Shown here in pieces: positions 55,413 through 62,896 of a stretch of 64,000 bases of DNA; within the stretch, counting starts at the first letter, position 1; each line of letters opens with the position of its first letter. The notes beneath the pieces were generated by a model. The model was given only the letters and a program-made list of their open reading frames with translations. It had not been told where the DNA came from and made no database searches. The stretch spans positions 1 through 64,000 of the forward strand of contig JAGXHG010000005.1 in assembly GCA_024636345.1 (NCBI GenBank), read 5' to 3'. The DNA is from Desulfobulbaceae bacterium (GTDB lineage Bacteria; Desulfobacterota; Desulfobulbia; Desulfobulbales; Desulfocapsaceae). The translations under genes and the position numbers were made by a program.

Positions 55413-56104
55413 GTTCGATACTTGCCCTGGAAAAAGTGAAAGAGAATATTCATTCCAAAACTAAGGGTCATCAAAACAATGCCCAGCGCCACTGCAAGAG
55501 AGAAAGCGCCTTTATCGTATTCAAGGGCCATGGCGGTTGTCATGGTGCGGGTAAATCCTTGGATGTTGCCGCCCAGCATCATCGCGATGCCCACCTCGGA
55601 AATAACCCGGCCAAACGCGGCGACGATTGCTGCCGTTATCCCGAAGCGTGCCTCAAAAAGAATGACCTTGGCTGTCTGAACCCGATTGGCACCTAATGTC
55701 ATGGCTGTACGGCGATAACGATCATCTATCTTGCTTATGGCAGCGATGGTTAAGGCGCTCACCAGTGGGATAATGAGAATAATCTGACCGATTATTATAG
55801 CCTCTTGGGTATAGAGCAGATCAAGGGGGCCAAGGATGCCGCGTCGCGAAACAAAGGCATATACCACCAGGCCAATTACCACCGTGGGTAATGCCAGTAA
55901 GGTGTTAAGGACCGTAATGACCAGATGTTTACCGGGAAACCGCCTTAAAGCGATGAAGAATCCGGTCGGCACCCCGACAAGTGCAGCAATGACGGTAGAG
56001 GCGCAACTCACCTGTAAGGAAACCTTTATAATAGCCAGCATCTCTCTGTCGAGAGAAAAAACGAGCAATAGCGCCGAAAAAAGGCTGTCAATAAGAATGT
56101 CCAT
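55409..56104 (-). CDS. tupB: Tungstate ABC transporter permease
   Basis: A 231-residue inner-membrane permease with five or six hydrophobic segments. The cytoplasmic coupling loop reads AAFGRVISEVGIAMMLGGNIQGFTRT, matching the TupB EAA-type loop. It lies between tupA and tupC and overlaps tupC by four bases. A stem-loop in the tupA-tupB gap may lower its expression relative to the binding protein. Confidence 0.9.
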   Translation of the reverse strand: MDILIDSLFSALLLVFSLDREMLAIIKVSLQVSCASTVIAALVGVPTGFFIALRRFPGKHLVITVLNTLLALPTVVIGLVVYAFVSRRGILGPLDLLYTQEAIIIGQIILIIPLVSALTIAAISKIDDRYRRTAMTLGANRVQTAKVILFEARFGITAAIVAAFGRVISEVGIAMMLGGNIQGFTRTMTTAMALEYDKGAFSLAVALGIVLMTLSFGMNILFHFFQGKYRT

Positions 56105-56127
56105 TAGGGCTTATCCTATAAAAAACA

Positions 56128-56162
56128 AACAAATGGGCACCTTGAAAAGGTGCCCATTTGTT
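56128..56162 (-). terminator. Stem-loop attenuator between tupA and tupB
   Basis: AACAAATGGGCACCTT (56128-56143) and AAGGTGCCCATTTGTT (56147-56162) form a perfect 16-bp stem with a three-base loop. On the minus strand TTTGTTTTTT follows directly, so this is a textbook intrinsic terminator inside the operon. Partial read-through would give more binding protein than permease and ATPase. Confidence 0.85.
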
Positions 56163-56178
56163 AAGTGGACCATTAACC

Positions 56179-57066
56179 CTACTTTACGACATCAGGATAA
56201 AATAGCTGTTTGCCAAGCACGCGATAGTCACTGATGAGCTTTTGGCCTCGGGCGGAGGTAATCCACTTGGTAAATTGCTCTGCCAGGTCATTTTTTACAT
56301 GGGGATGTTTTGCCGGATTAACCGGGATAATCCCATACGGGTTTGCCAAAGCGTCACCACCTTCACAGAGGACATCCAACGCAATTGGAAGGTCACGGCC
56401 AAATTTGTATTTTATGTACGTGCCGCGATCAGCCAGGATGTAGGCCTGTTTTTCATCGGCAAAGGTCAGGGCCTTACCCATTCCCTGACCTATTGAAAGA
56501 TACCAGTCTCCTGATGGTTTTTCATAGTTCACCAGTTTTTTTATGCCTTTTTCGATAAGGGTTTGAGACCCCTGTTCCAGGGGTATGCCAGTCTCCTTCC
56601 ACAGGCTCTGCTCCTTAGTATGGGTGCCGGAATCGTCACCGCGTGAAACAAAAAAAGCAGAAGTAGCAGCTATTTTGCGCAGCGCTTCAGCAGCGGTGCT
56701 ACAACCTCTGATTCCTGCCGGATCAGCGGCAGGGCCCAAGATTATAAAATCATTATGCATTACCGGATAGCGTTTGGTTCCATAGCCATCACTGACGAAC
56801 TTCTCTTCCCGGTCTTTGGCATGGACGAAAATAATATCAACATTGCCGTCTATGCCGTCGCGAATTGCGGCGCCTGTTCCCTTGGCAATAACCTTGACGA
56901 CAATACCTGTATCCTTGGTAAATTCGGGAAGGAGAACGTCGAGCAAGCCCGAGGACTGCGTCGATGTTGTGGTAGACATCTTCAGGACCTTATCTCTTGA
57001 AATGGCCCGATCGGGTAAAGTAAAGCATAAGAGAACAACGGATAGGGACAGTAGTAACTTTTTCAT
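56179..57066 (-). CDS. tupA: Tungstate-binding periplasmic protein
   Basis: A 295-residue binding protein with signal peptide. Two adjacent ATGs (57069, 57066) follow AAAGGAG; the second has better spacing. The mature protein starts near LKMSTTTSTQSSGLLDVLLP, where TTTSTQ is the TupA anion-binding motif. SRGDDSGTHTKEQSLW and the late YGIIPVNP are also TupA features. TupA proteins prefer tungstate strongly over molybdate. This fits the AOR and MoeA genes 4-12 kb away. Confidence 0.93.
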   Translation of the reverse strand: MKKLLLSLSVVLLCFTLPDRAISRDKVLKMSTTTSTQSSGLLDVLLPEFTKDTGIVVKVIAKGTGAAIRDGIDGNVDIIFVHAKDREEKFVSDGYGTKRYPVMHNDFIILGPAADPAGIRGCSTAAEALRKIAATSAFFVSRGDDSGTHTKEQSLWKETGIPLEQGSQTLIEKGIKKLVNYEKPSGDWYLSIGQGMGKALTFADEKQAYILADRGTYIKYKFGRDLPIALDVLCEGGDALANPYGIIPVNPAKHPHVKNDLAEQFTKWITSARGQKLISDYRVLGKQLFYPDVVK

Positions 57067-57201
57067 CATCTGCTCCTTTGGGGTGTGTAAGAATCTAAAT
57101 GGTTGCAGTGCAAATAACAAAGTCGGCGCTGCAATTTAGCTCCAAACCTCGCGCAAAGCTACAATTTTTGGCAAAATTTTTGAAAAAACAGGCTTAAAGA
57201 C

Positions 57202-57239
57202 AAAAAAAAGGGGGTTAAGCCAAAATGACTTAACCCCTT
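57202..57239 (-). terminator. Terminator of the disrupted tRNA-Arg gene
   Basis: GGGGTTAAG (57211-57219) pairs with CTTAACCCC (57229-57237), and a run of eight T follows on the minus strand. It lies eight bases after the CCA end of the tRNA fragment, and so marks the original chromosomal 3' flank of the tRNA gene. It is also upstream of tupA. Confidence 0.8.
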
Positions 57240-57247
57240 GTATTTAC

Positions 57248-57296
57248 TGGTGCACCAGGAGGGATTCGGACCCCCGACCTACGGATTCGTAGTCTG
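57248..57296 (-). other. 3' fragment of tRNA-Arg, attachment site of the integrative element
   Basis: On the minus strand this reads from the anticodon loop CTACGAA (anticodon ACG) through variable loop, T-arm and acceptor 3' strand to an encoded CCA at 57248-57250. The 5' half that should lie to the right is missing: the next bases do not complete a cloverleaf. The T-loop is TCCGAAT instead of TTCGAAT, suggesting decay of a non-functional copy. An integrase gene lies 120 bases away. The intact tRNA is expected at the other end of the element, outside the window. Confidence 0.75.
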
Positions 57297-57360
57297 AAAA
57301 TTCGGTTTTTGCTCTAATGATTTCAATAAGTTACGTGTGTTTTTTTCTCGCCAACTATGA

Positions 57361-57383
57361 CCTAAACGCGCCTAAACGCGCCT
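57361..57383. repeat. Tandem CCTAAACGCG repeat near the integrase gene
   Basis: CCTAAACGCG occurs twice in tandem (57361-57380), with the start of a third copy. It lies between the tRNA fragment and the end of the integrase gene, where arm-type integrase binding sites are usually found. Confidence 0.55.
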
Positions 57384-57415
57384 TATATGGTGTGATATAG
57401 CTCAATATGCGCGCC

Positions 57416-58486
57416 TCAGTCGTCCAAGGCGTTTACAGCCTTGCGATCAGTTGTTGGGATTAAATGTGAATAAATGTCAGCCGTAATCTGGATCGAATGG
57501 TGGCCGAGTTGCCGTTGGATGTAAATGAGCGGCTGGCCTTGCTCCAGCATCAAAGAAGCATATGTATGTCGTAAATCATGCACTCTCATCTTCTGCAAGC
57601 CTGCTAATTCAAGTATTTTGTCAAATGTCCTACGTCGCCATGCGGTCGCGTCTAAGGTCTCAGATTTTATTCCTGGAAAAACCCATTTGCTTTTAGCCTC
57701 GGACTTTCTTTCTCTTAAAACTACGGATAACTGATTGCTCATGTCAATGTTGCGGGACTTGCCTGATTTTGGAGTGTCAATGACAGTGCGCGATTTTGCT
57801 CGCCTAACGGTTATGATCGCTTTATCAAAGTCAATATCATCCCAATTTAAGGCAACTGCTTCACCAATTCTCATCCCTGTACGAGCAAGCAAAAGTGCTA
57901 ATGGGTAGTGTGCAGGTTTGTGTTTCAAAAATGTGTCAAGGAGCCTTGTCAGTACTTCTTTTGTGAGGAATATCGGCACCACATTGGATTTATGTGCCAT
58001 TTGATCCCTTGAGGTTATTCTGCCGAGCCTTGATGCTGGATTTTGGTCAATCTCGTCAGCGTCAAGGGCTACATTTAAGACGTTTGACATGCAAGCTCTT
58101 AAATGCTCTACAGTACTAAGGGATAGGCCAAATTTGAGTTTTTGTCGAAGAAAATTTTTGACATCCAAGCGGTTGATTTTATCTATATTTTTGCTTCCAA
58201 AAACAGGATTGATGTGCTTGTTCAGCATAGATTTGTAATCGGCAAGAGTCGAAGGCTTAATGGTTGCATTTGCAATGTAAATTTCACTGTATGTTACAAA
58301 GGTCTTTGTAAAGTCTTCATTGTTGAGTTGGAATGTTCCCTCAAGAATACGCCGATTGATTTCTCTGGCTGTTGAATCTGCTTGCCGCTTATCAGTGGCA
58401 ACGGCAGACTTTCGTTGTCCATCGTGGTGGACTACCACATACCACCGGCCAGAGCCTTTAATTTTTTCACGGACTGTTGCTGGCAT
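57416..58486 (-). CDS. Tyrosine-recombinase integrase
   Basis: A 356-residue site-specific recombinase. The N-terminal arm-binding and core-binding domains span about 1-155. The catalytic domain has Arg in RTGMRIGEAVALNW, the Lys beta-hairpin region, HDLRHTYASLMLEQG, GHHSIQ and the nucleophile Tyr in ITADIYSHL. It lies at the left end of the element beside a tRNA fragment, as usual for elements that integrate in tRNA genes. Its 3' end faces the attachment site. Confidence 0.93.
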   Translation of the reverse strand: MPATVREKIKGSGRWYVVVHHDGQRKSAVATDKRQADSTAREINRRILEGTFQLNNEDFTKTFVTYSEIYIANATIKPSTLADYKSMLNKHINPVFGSKNIDKINRLDVKNFLRQKLKFGLSLSTVEHLRACMSNVLNVALDADEIDQNPASRLGRITSRDQMAHKSNVVPIFLTKEVLTRLLDTFLKHKPAHYPLALLLARTGMRIGEAVALNWDDIDFDKAIITVRRAKSRTVIDTPKSGKSRNIDMSNQLSVVLRERKSEAKSKWVFPGIKSETLDATAWRRRTFDKILELAGLQKMRVHDLRHTYASLMLEQGQPLIYIQRQLGHHSIQITADIYSHLIPTTDRKAVNALDD

Positions 58487-58495
58487 AAATAATTT

Positions 58496-59293
58496 TTAAT
58501 TAACCTCGTGTCCTACCCATAATACTTCGCCAATCAAGCTGAAATTCTCTGTGTCAACGGTGTATGGTGGATAAAGTAGTGAATTCTCACTTGTCGCAAT
58601 TAACTTAGCTCCTTGGAGCGATAGCCTTTTGACCTTGACAGTCTGATCTTCACGAAACGCGTATGCCTTACCATCAATAATGTCGGTGTAATTGTTTTTG
58701 GATAAATTAACCAAGACAACATCTCCATTATATAAAAATGGGTTCATAGAATTACCTATGACCTCAAATAGTGCCATTTGGTCAGGATTCCCGTGCTTCA
58801 TCAAGAAGTTCTTGTGAAACATCATGTTCGATTCAATAAGGTCTGTATCTTGAAAAGAACCATGATCGCCAGATAGTCGTGCAGCAAATTTTGGAACAGA
58901 AATAAAAACTTCGGTGTTCTGATTAAGTATATAATCAGGTCGATTTGTTTCAGAGTGAGGTAACTCTGGAGACAAGGTATTGTCAGCTCCTGATTCAAAA
59001 AGTTCTTTTTTTGTCAAATTCACAAATGATGGATAAAAGTTCTCCGGTGGGTTTCCGCTGAGTATCCATTGACCAAGCTCCAGCAGCTTTTCATAGTTCC
59101 AGCCAAGACGATCTGCAATCCTTCTTCGCGTAGTTTCATCCCCCTCTCTCCGTCCTGTTATGTAATTATTCAGAGTAGTTGTCCCTATATTGAGACTTTT
59201 GGCTATCGCATTTTGCCTTATTCCTTTAGTGGATAAAACATGTTTGGTAGCGATACTGAAAATTGCCATTATGTCAGATTTGTTATTTTCCAT
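58496..59293 (-). CDS. CI/LexA-like repressor with S24 peptidase domain
   Basis: A 265-residue repressor. The N-terminal helix-turn-helix (about 18-65) reads IRQNAIAKSLNIGTTTLNNYITGRR. The C-terminal S24 domain has the Ser in VIGNSMNPFLYNGDVVLVN and the Lys in TVKVKRL. RecA-stimulated self-cleavage is expected, linking transfer of the element to DNA damage as in SXT-type elements. It is divergent from the Cro-like gene. Probably the master switch of the element. Confidence 0.9.
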   Translation of the reverse strand: MENNKSDIMAIFSIATKHVLSTKGIRQNAIAKSLNIGTTTLNNYITGRREGDETTRRRIADRLGWNYEKLLELGQWILSGNPPENFYPSFVNLTKKELFESGADNTLSPELPHSETNRPDYILNQNTEVFISVPKFAARLSGDHGSFQDTDLIESNMMFHKNFLMKHGNPDQMALFEVIGNSMNPFLYNGDVVLVNLSKNNYTDIIDGKAYAFREDQTVKVKRLSLQGAKLIATSENSLLYPPYTVDTENFSLIGEVLWVGHEVN

Positions 59294-59301
59294 TCCTTTA
59301 T

Positions 59302-59320
59302 TATACGCATTATGCGGATA
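59302..59320. promoter_or_regulatory. Operator-like palindrome in the CI/Cro intergenic region
   Basis: TATACGCATTATGCGGATA is a 19-base palindrome with one mismatch (core CGCAT-T-ATGCG). It lies eight bases upstream of the repressor start and could mediate autoregulation. A weaker related half-site, ATGTGTATA, occurs near 59368-59376. Confidence 0.6.
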
Positions 59321-59460
59321 AAAATAAACAAATATTATGACGATTTTTATTTACATTAATTTCACTATATGTGTATAAATGGGCATGAGTTAATGTTTTG
59401 TAATAATTACGTAGATTTTTAAGCATTATATTTGCATGATGAAGATTTTTGTTACCGAAT

Positions 59461-59703
59461 ATGAAGAATGTAAAAAAAATTAAACAAATCGATATTGCGA
59501 AGTTTGTTGGCATTTCCCCTCAAATGATAAGTGATCTACGTTTGGGGCGACGATTCCTATCGAAAACCAAGGCAAAGAAATTGTCACTTAAAATACAAGT
59601 ACCGTTTGAGACGTTGGCGTTATCAACTGGTGAGTCACTTTATCAATGGCTTGCACAAGCATATTTGAGGTCGTACCTCACACAGAGCGAGGATAATGCA
59701 TGA
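59461..59703 (+). CDS. Cro-like DNA-binding protein
   Basis: An 80-residue protein from ATG 59461 (TTG 59449 also open). Its helix-turn-helix reads IKQIDIAKFVGISPQMISDLRLGRRF, followed by SKTKAKKLSLKIQVPFETLAL, like YdaS/Cro-type regulators. It is divergent from the CI-like repressor, forming a lambda-style switch. Its stop overlaps the start of the next gene as ATGA. Confidence 0.78.
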   Translation: MKNVKKIKQIDIAKFVGISPQMISDLRLGRRFLSKTKAKKLSLKIQVPFETLALSTGESLYQWLAQAYLRSYLTQSEDNA

Positions 59704-59915
59704 GTGGATCCTACTTGAATGGAATATCTGGTTTGCAGAAGTATCTTGGGTGTGGAAAAGGAGTGGTGTTAATGCTGATGTCTGAAGGGATGCCACGAAT
59801 AAAAATTAATAGCCGTACAGTTTTCTTTCGAGCCTCGGATGTTGATGAATTTTTGGATAAATATAAAGAAAAACCAGATCGTAAGTTGATTAACCGGTTG
59901 ATGGGAATCAAATAA
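59700..59915 (+). CDS. Excisionase/AlpA-like helix-turn-helix protein
   Basis: A 71-residue protein with a winged-helix pattern typical of excisionases and AlpA regulators: GISGLQKYLGCGKGVVLMLMSEGMPRIKINSRTVFFRASDVDEFLDKY. It is translationally coupled to the Cro-like gene. It may direct excision of the element or activate transfer genes. Confidence 0.75.
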   Translation: MSGSYLNGISGLQKYLGCGKGVVLMLMSEGMPRIKINSRTVFFRASDVDEFLDKYKEKPDRKLINRLMGIK

Positions 59916-59920
59916 TTGGA

Positions 59921-60472
59921 ATGTGTTCTGTGAGTGCAGATAAACAAAACATCTGGCCACTGGCTCAATCTTGGGCGCACTCGAACAGGGTTTTGATATG
60001 GTGCATAGCTGCACCATATTATCGGTATATGTCATGCGATTCAAGTGACTTGGCCGGAGAGGCCCAGCTTGCTGTGTATCAGGTAATCACGGTCTTAATC
60101 GATCAAAACAAGGATTTGTCCTTAACGAGTAAGTATTTTCGTATTGTCTTTCGCACCAAATGTATCCAAATGGCCGCTGGTGTTGCCTTAGCTAACGAAC
60201 AACATGCAACCGAGGCAATTCAAAAAGAACAATCCCCGGACCTGAACGAACCTTCTGACCTGGATGACTCAGTCATTGCCGAGGCATTTTTTGCACTAAC
60301 TGATCGACAAAGGCTGGTTTCTCAATGGATTCTTTCACAACCAAAACCCGTCAGCTTTTACACCATTGCCAATCATTTTGGGATTCGTCATCAATCTGTC
60401 AGAAGGCTTTTGTCAAATATTATCAGGAGAATAGAAGTTTATGGAAATCAAAGAGTATGCGAAAACCTCTAA
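59921..60472 (+). CDS. Sigma-70-like/region-4 HTH protein
   Basis: A 183-residue protein. The C-terminal 60 residues (LTDRQRLVSQWILSQ ... FYTIANHFGIRHQSVRRLLSNIIRRI) look like sigma region 4. The N-terminal half (SSDLAGEAQLAVYQVI ... SKYFRIVFRTKCIQM) resembles region 2 of divergent sigma factors. It may drive transcription of the conjugation genes. It starts five bases after the excisionase-like gene and overlaps the following gene by 32 bases. Confidence 0.6.
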   Translation: MCSVSADKQNIWPLAQSWAHSNRVLIWCIAAPYYRYMSCDSSDLAGEAQLAVYQVITVLIDQNKDLSLTSKYFRIVFRTKCIQMAAGVALANEQHATEAIQKEQSPDLNEPSDLDDSVIAEAFFALTDRQRLVSQWILSQPKPVSFYTIANHFGIRHQSVRRLLSNIIRRIEVYGNQRVCENL

Positions 60473-60926
60473 AATCCCGCTAAAAACACTACGCTGGATG
60501 GAAAGGATAAAAACAATAAACGATCCGCTCACGGATAACGATTTAATCGGCTTGAAATTGCAGGAAAAACTTTGGGGAATGCACGATTTTTTACGTCCGC
60601 AAATTACAAAAAAAGGCAAGAAAGACAAAGAGGCACTCTTTGACACTTGCGACCTGGAAACAAAATGGGAACGCTATGCATATTCCAGATTCATGAACAT
60701 GGAACCAGACAAACGGCTTTTCATGAAAGTTCTGATAACAGAGATTGAATTAACCTATCGGTTTAAGCTGTCAGATTTTGATATTAGAAAACTTTATCGG
60801 GTACGAAAGAGAGTCCACAGAGCCAAAGAAAGACAAGTGATAAAAGAGCAAAATGAAGAGCAAAAAAAAAGCATAGAAATGTCTAATAATGACCTCGATA
60901 AAAGTGAACTAGAAATTGCAAAATGA
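60441..60926 (+). CDS. Hypothetical protein of the element
   Basis: A 161-residue highly charged, helical protein. The N-terminus (EIKEYAKTSKIPLKTLRWMERI) resembles a short helix-turn-helix of MerR type. The C-terminus is a coiled-coil-like Lys/Glu-rich stretch. It overlaps the sigma-like gene by 32 bases. No family is recognised; its position suggests regulation or DNA processing for transfer. Confidence 0.6.
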   Translation: MEIKEYAKTSKIPLKTLRWMERIKTINDPLTDNDLIGLKLQEKLWGMHDFLRPQITKKGKKDKEALFDTCDLETKWERYAYSRFMNMEPDKRLFMKVLITEIELTYRFKLSDFDIRKLYRVRKRVHRAKERQVIKEQNEEQKKSIEMSNNDLDKSELEIAK

Positions 60927-60936
60927 TCACGAAAAG

Positions 60937-61521
60937 ATGCGACAATCGCTCAAACAAAGAGAAAGAAACAGTAGTTTCTTTAATGCGACAGAAATGATGA
61001 CTCAAGCCAAAAAACAAACTCAAAAAATCTTCCTGATTATCGGAATATTTTTTATGCTCACCAGTCCAGTTTGGGGGCTTGAAATCCGCCAGGATTTATA
61101 CATCTATTCGTCCGCCATAAACACACCTGTACAAATTCCAATCCATCAAACTTTCATCATCGACAACCAACCATCTTTTTACGCCAGACCAGAGAGCCAT
61201 CCCTTTCCTGTTGCGTATTTCGACCTGGGCAGCGCATGGTTATCCCCATATACCAGCAGCAAGATCCTGATGGACTTGCGTGAATGTTGTGCCGCCTGTC
61301 CTCTGTATCTCACGGGCTACACCTGTTCGCTTGGGGTGGAAAACCAGAATCTGAAACTTTCCAGGTATCGAGCCGAGGCTGTTGCCACCCTGCTTCGGAA
61401 GAACGGCTACAAAGTGGCCTCAGTGGAAGGAGAAGGGATGATTTACGGGAGCAACCCTGAAAAGAACCGCAGGGTGGAGATAAGACTTACGAAAAAACAA
61501 CCTATAGGGGCTAAACTTTAA
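60937..61521 (+). CDS. OmpA-domain envelope protein
   Basis: A 194-residue protein from ATG 60937; ATG 60994 and TTG 60916 are alternatives. A hydrophobic segment (about IFLIIGIFFMLTSPVWG) serves as signal peptide or anchor. The C-terminal 90 residues show the OmpA-like peptidoglycan-binding pattern: VAYFDLGSAWLSPYTSSKIL, then LSRYRAEAVATLLRKNGYKV and NRRVEIRL. Two Cys pairs (CCAAC and a later Cys) are unusual. It probably anchors the secretion apparatus to the cell wall. Confidence 0.75.
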   Translation: MRQSLKQRERNSSFFNATEMMTQAKKQTQKIFLIIGIFFMLTSPVWGLEIRQDLYIYSSAINTPVQIPIHQTFIIDNQPSFYARPESHPFPVAYFDLGSAWLSPYTSSKILMDLRECCAACPLYLTGYTCSLGVENQNLKLSRYRAEAVATLLRKNGYKVASVEGEGMIYGSNPEKNRRVEIRLTKKQPIGAKL

Positions 61522-61655
61522 CGATTACCTCTCGCCACGCCCCTATGGTCATTCAGACGAAACTTTTCAGCTACAGAGCGAATAGACCCTTTCTGCCAAC
61601 AGAATTAAAAAACGCACAAACTCGTGCAACAACTGCAACAAAAGGAGAAGCAATC

Positions 61656-61949
61656 ATGAAAAAAATTACCTTTTTCGCCATGTTAACCGTCTTACTGCTC
61701 CAGGCAGTCAATGTGTTCGCTATGACAACTCCGGCGGCTGGTTCGTTTGCCTATGACCTGTACGATATTGCGGTAACTCAGATTTTACTTGGCCCTATTG
61801 GATTTGTAGCGGGTGTCGCTTCTATGGCTTTTGCAGCCATCCTTGCTATCCGGCAGATGATTCTTCCAGCGGCAGGCGTTGTTCTTGGGGGTGCATTTCT
61901 GCTTTCCGCTGATACAGTTGTGCAGTCTATCGGCGCTTTAATCATGTAA
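61656..61949 (+). CDS. traA: TraA/VirB2-like pilin
   Basis: A 97-residue protein from ATG 61656, with AAGGAGAAG upstream. A signal peptide ends near VFAM. The mature part has two hydrophobic helices (ILLGPIGFVAGVASMAFAAILAI and MILPAAGVVLGGAFLLSA) joined by a short RQ loop, as in F-type TraA and VirB2 pilins. It is followed by traL. It is the major subunit of the conjugative pilus. Confidence 0.8.
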   Translation: MKKITFFAMLTVLLLQAVNVFAMTTPAAGSFAYDLYDIAVTQILLGPIGFVAGVASMAFAAILAIRQMILPAAGVVLGGAFLLSADTVVQSIGALIM

Positions 61950-61970
61950 TGAGCCCATAGAGGTTAAGCA

Positions 61971-62240
61971 ATGATCACCAGAAAGTTTCCGCAATATCTG
62001 TCTAAACCGTTTCAAGTGCTGTGGTTTGAGGTGGACGAGCTGGTCCTGTTCCTCTTCTTCCTTACCCTGGCCTTACTCTACGGCAAGTGGATGTGGCTAA
62101 TCTTTATGGTATCTCAGTATTCCTACACCAAAACCAAACGCTCTCAGGCACGGGGATTCTTGAAGCATGTCCTTTATGTCTTTGGCCTGGTCAAGATGAA
62201 CAACTATCCCGACTATTTCCAGCAGGAGTTTCACGAGTGA
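61971..62240 (+). CDS. traL: Conjugative transfer protein TraL
   Basis: An 89-residue protein with two adjacent membrane segments (about 28-60) and a TraL-like end, GLVKMNNYPDYFQQEFHE. F-plasmid TraL has 91 residues. It lies between the pilin and traE, and its stop overlaps the traE start as GTGA. Part of the inner-membrane pilus-assembly complex. Confidence 0.85.
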   Translation: MITRKFPQYLSKPFQVLWFEVDELVLFLFFLTLALLYGKWMWLIFMVSQYSYTKTKRSQARGFLKHVLYVFGLVKMNNYPDYFQQEFHE

Positions 62241-62896
62241 AAGCAGATATTTTCGTACAAAAAACCAGTAATTTATTCGTTGAAAACCGACTGCTTAAAT
62301 TTGCTATCGGGGCAATGGCTGTAGCCGTCTGCTTCAACTCCCTGATGGTATATCGGGCTGTTAAATATCAACGTGTTGTGCTGATTCCACCCACTATGAC
62401 CGGCACGGTTGAGTTCGTCCAGGGCAAGCCTACCGAGGGATATATCAAGGACATGAGCAGAAAGATTGTCAACCTGGCAACTACCTACTCCCCACCCACG
62501 GCCAGAGGGCAGTTTGATGATCTGCTCTCTCTCTACACCTCCGAAGCCTATCCCGATGCCTCAAAAAGCTGGTACTCCTTGGCGGGGCGTATTGAAGAAT
62601 CGCAGGTAAGTTCGACATTTTACATGGAGACGATCACTTTAGGGGAAGGCACTATCGAGATGTTTGGGAATTTAGTCCAGTTTGCTGGAGACACTAAACT
62701 CGAAACAGCGGCCAAAACTTTTGTGGTCGCTTATCGGATCCGTGATGGTCGTTTTGAGATCAGCGAGTTCAAGGAAAAGAATCTCAGGGCGGACGCAGAC
62801 AAACTTAAAGAAGAAGCAGAAACAGAAGCGCAGCTCAAGAAAAACGTAGATGCAAAATTGAAGAGTGATAAGCAAGCGGAGATGGAAACGAAATGA
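62237..62896 (+). CDS. traE: Conjugative transfer protein TraE
   Basis: A 219-residue protein starting at GTG 62237, coupled to traL. It has one N-terminal membrane segment (about 18-40), then a VirB8/TraE-like periplasmic domain, and a Lys/Glu-rich tail of 35 residues beyond the F TraE length (188). It nucleates the type IV secretion channel. Its stop overlaps the traK start as ATGA. Confidence 0.85.
   Translation: MKADIFVQKTSNLFVENRLLKFAIGAMAVAVCFNSLMVYRAVKYQRVVLIPPTMTGTVEFVQGKPTEGYIKDMSRKIVNLATTYSPPTARGQFDDLLSLYTSEAYPDASKSWYSLAGRIEESQVSSTFYMETITLGEGTIEMFGNLVQFAGDTKLETAAKTFVVAYRIRDGRFEISEFKEKNLRADADKLKEEAETEAQLKKNVDAKLKSDKQAEMETK

Noticed and set aside
57248..57360. Complete tRNA gene at the element end
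   Set aside because: Acceptor 3' strand, T-arm and anticodon loop are present, but no D-arm or 5' acceptor strand follows, so only a 3' fragment is supported.
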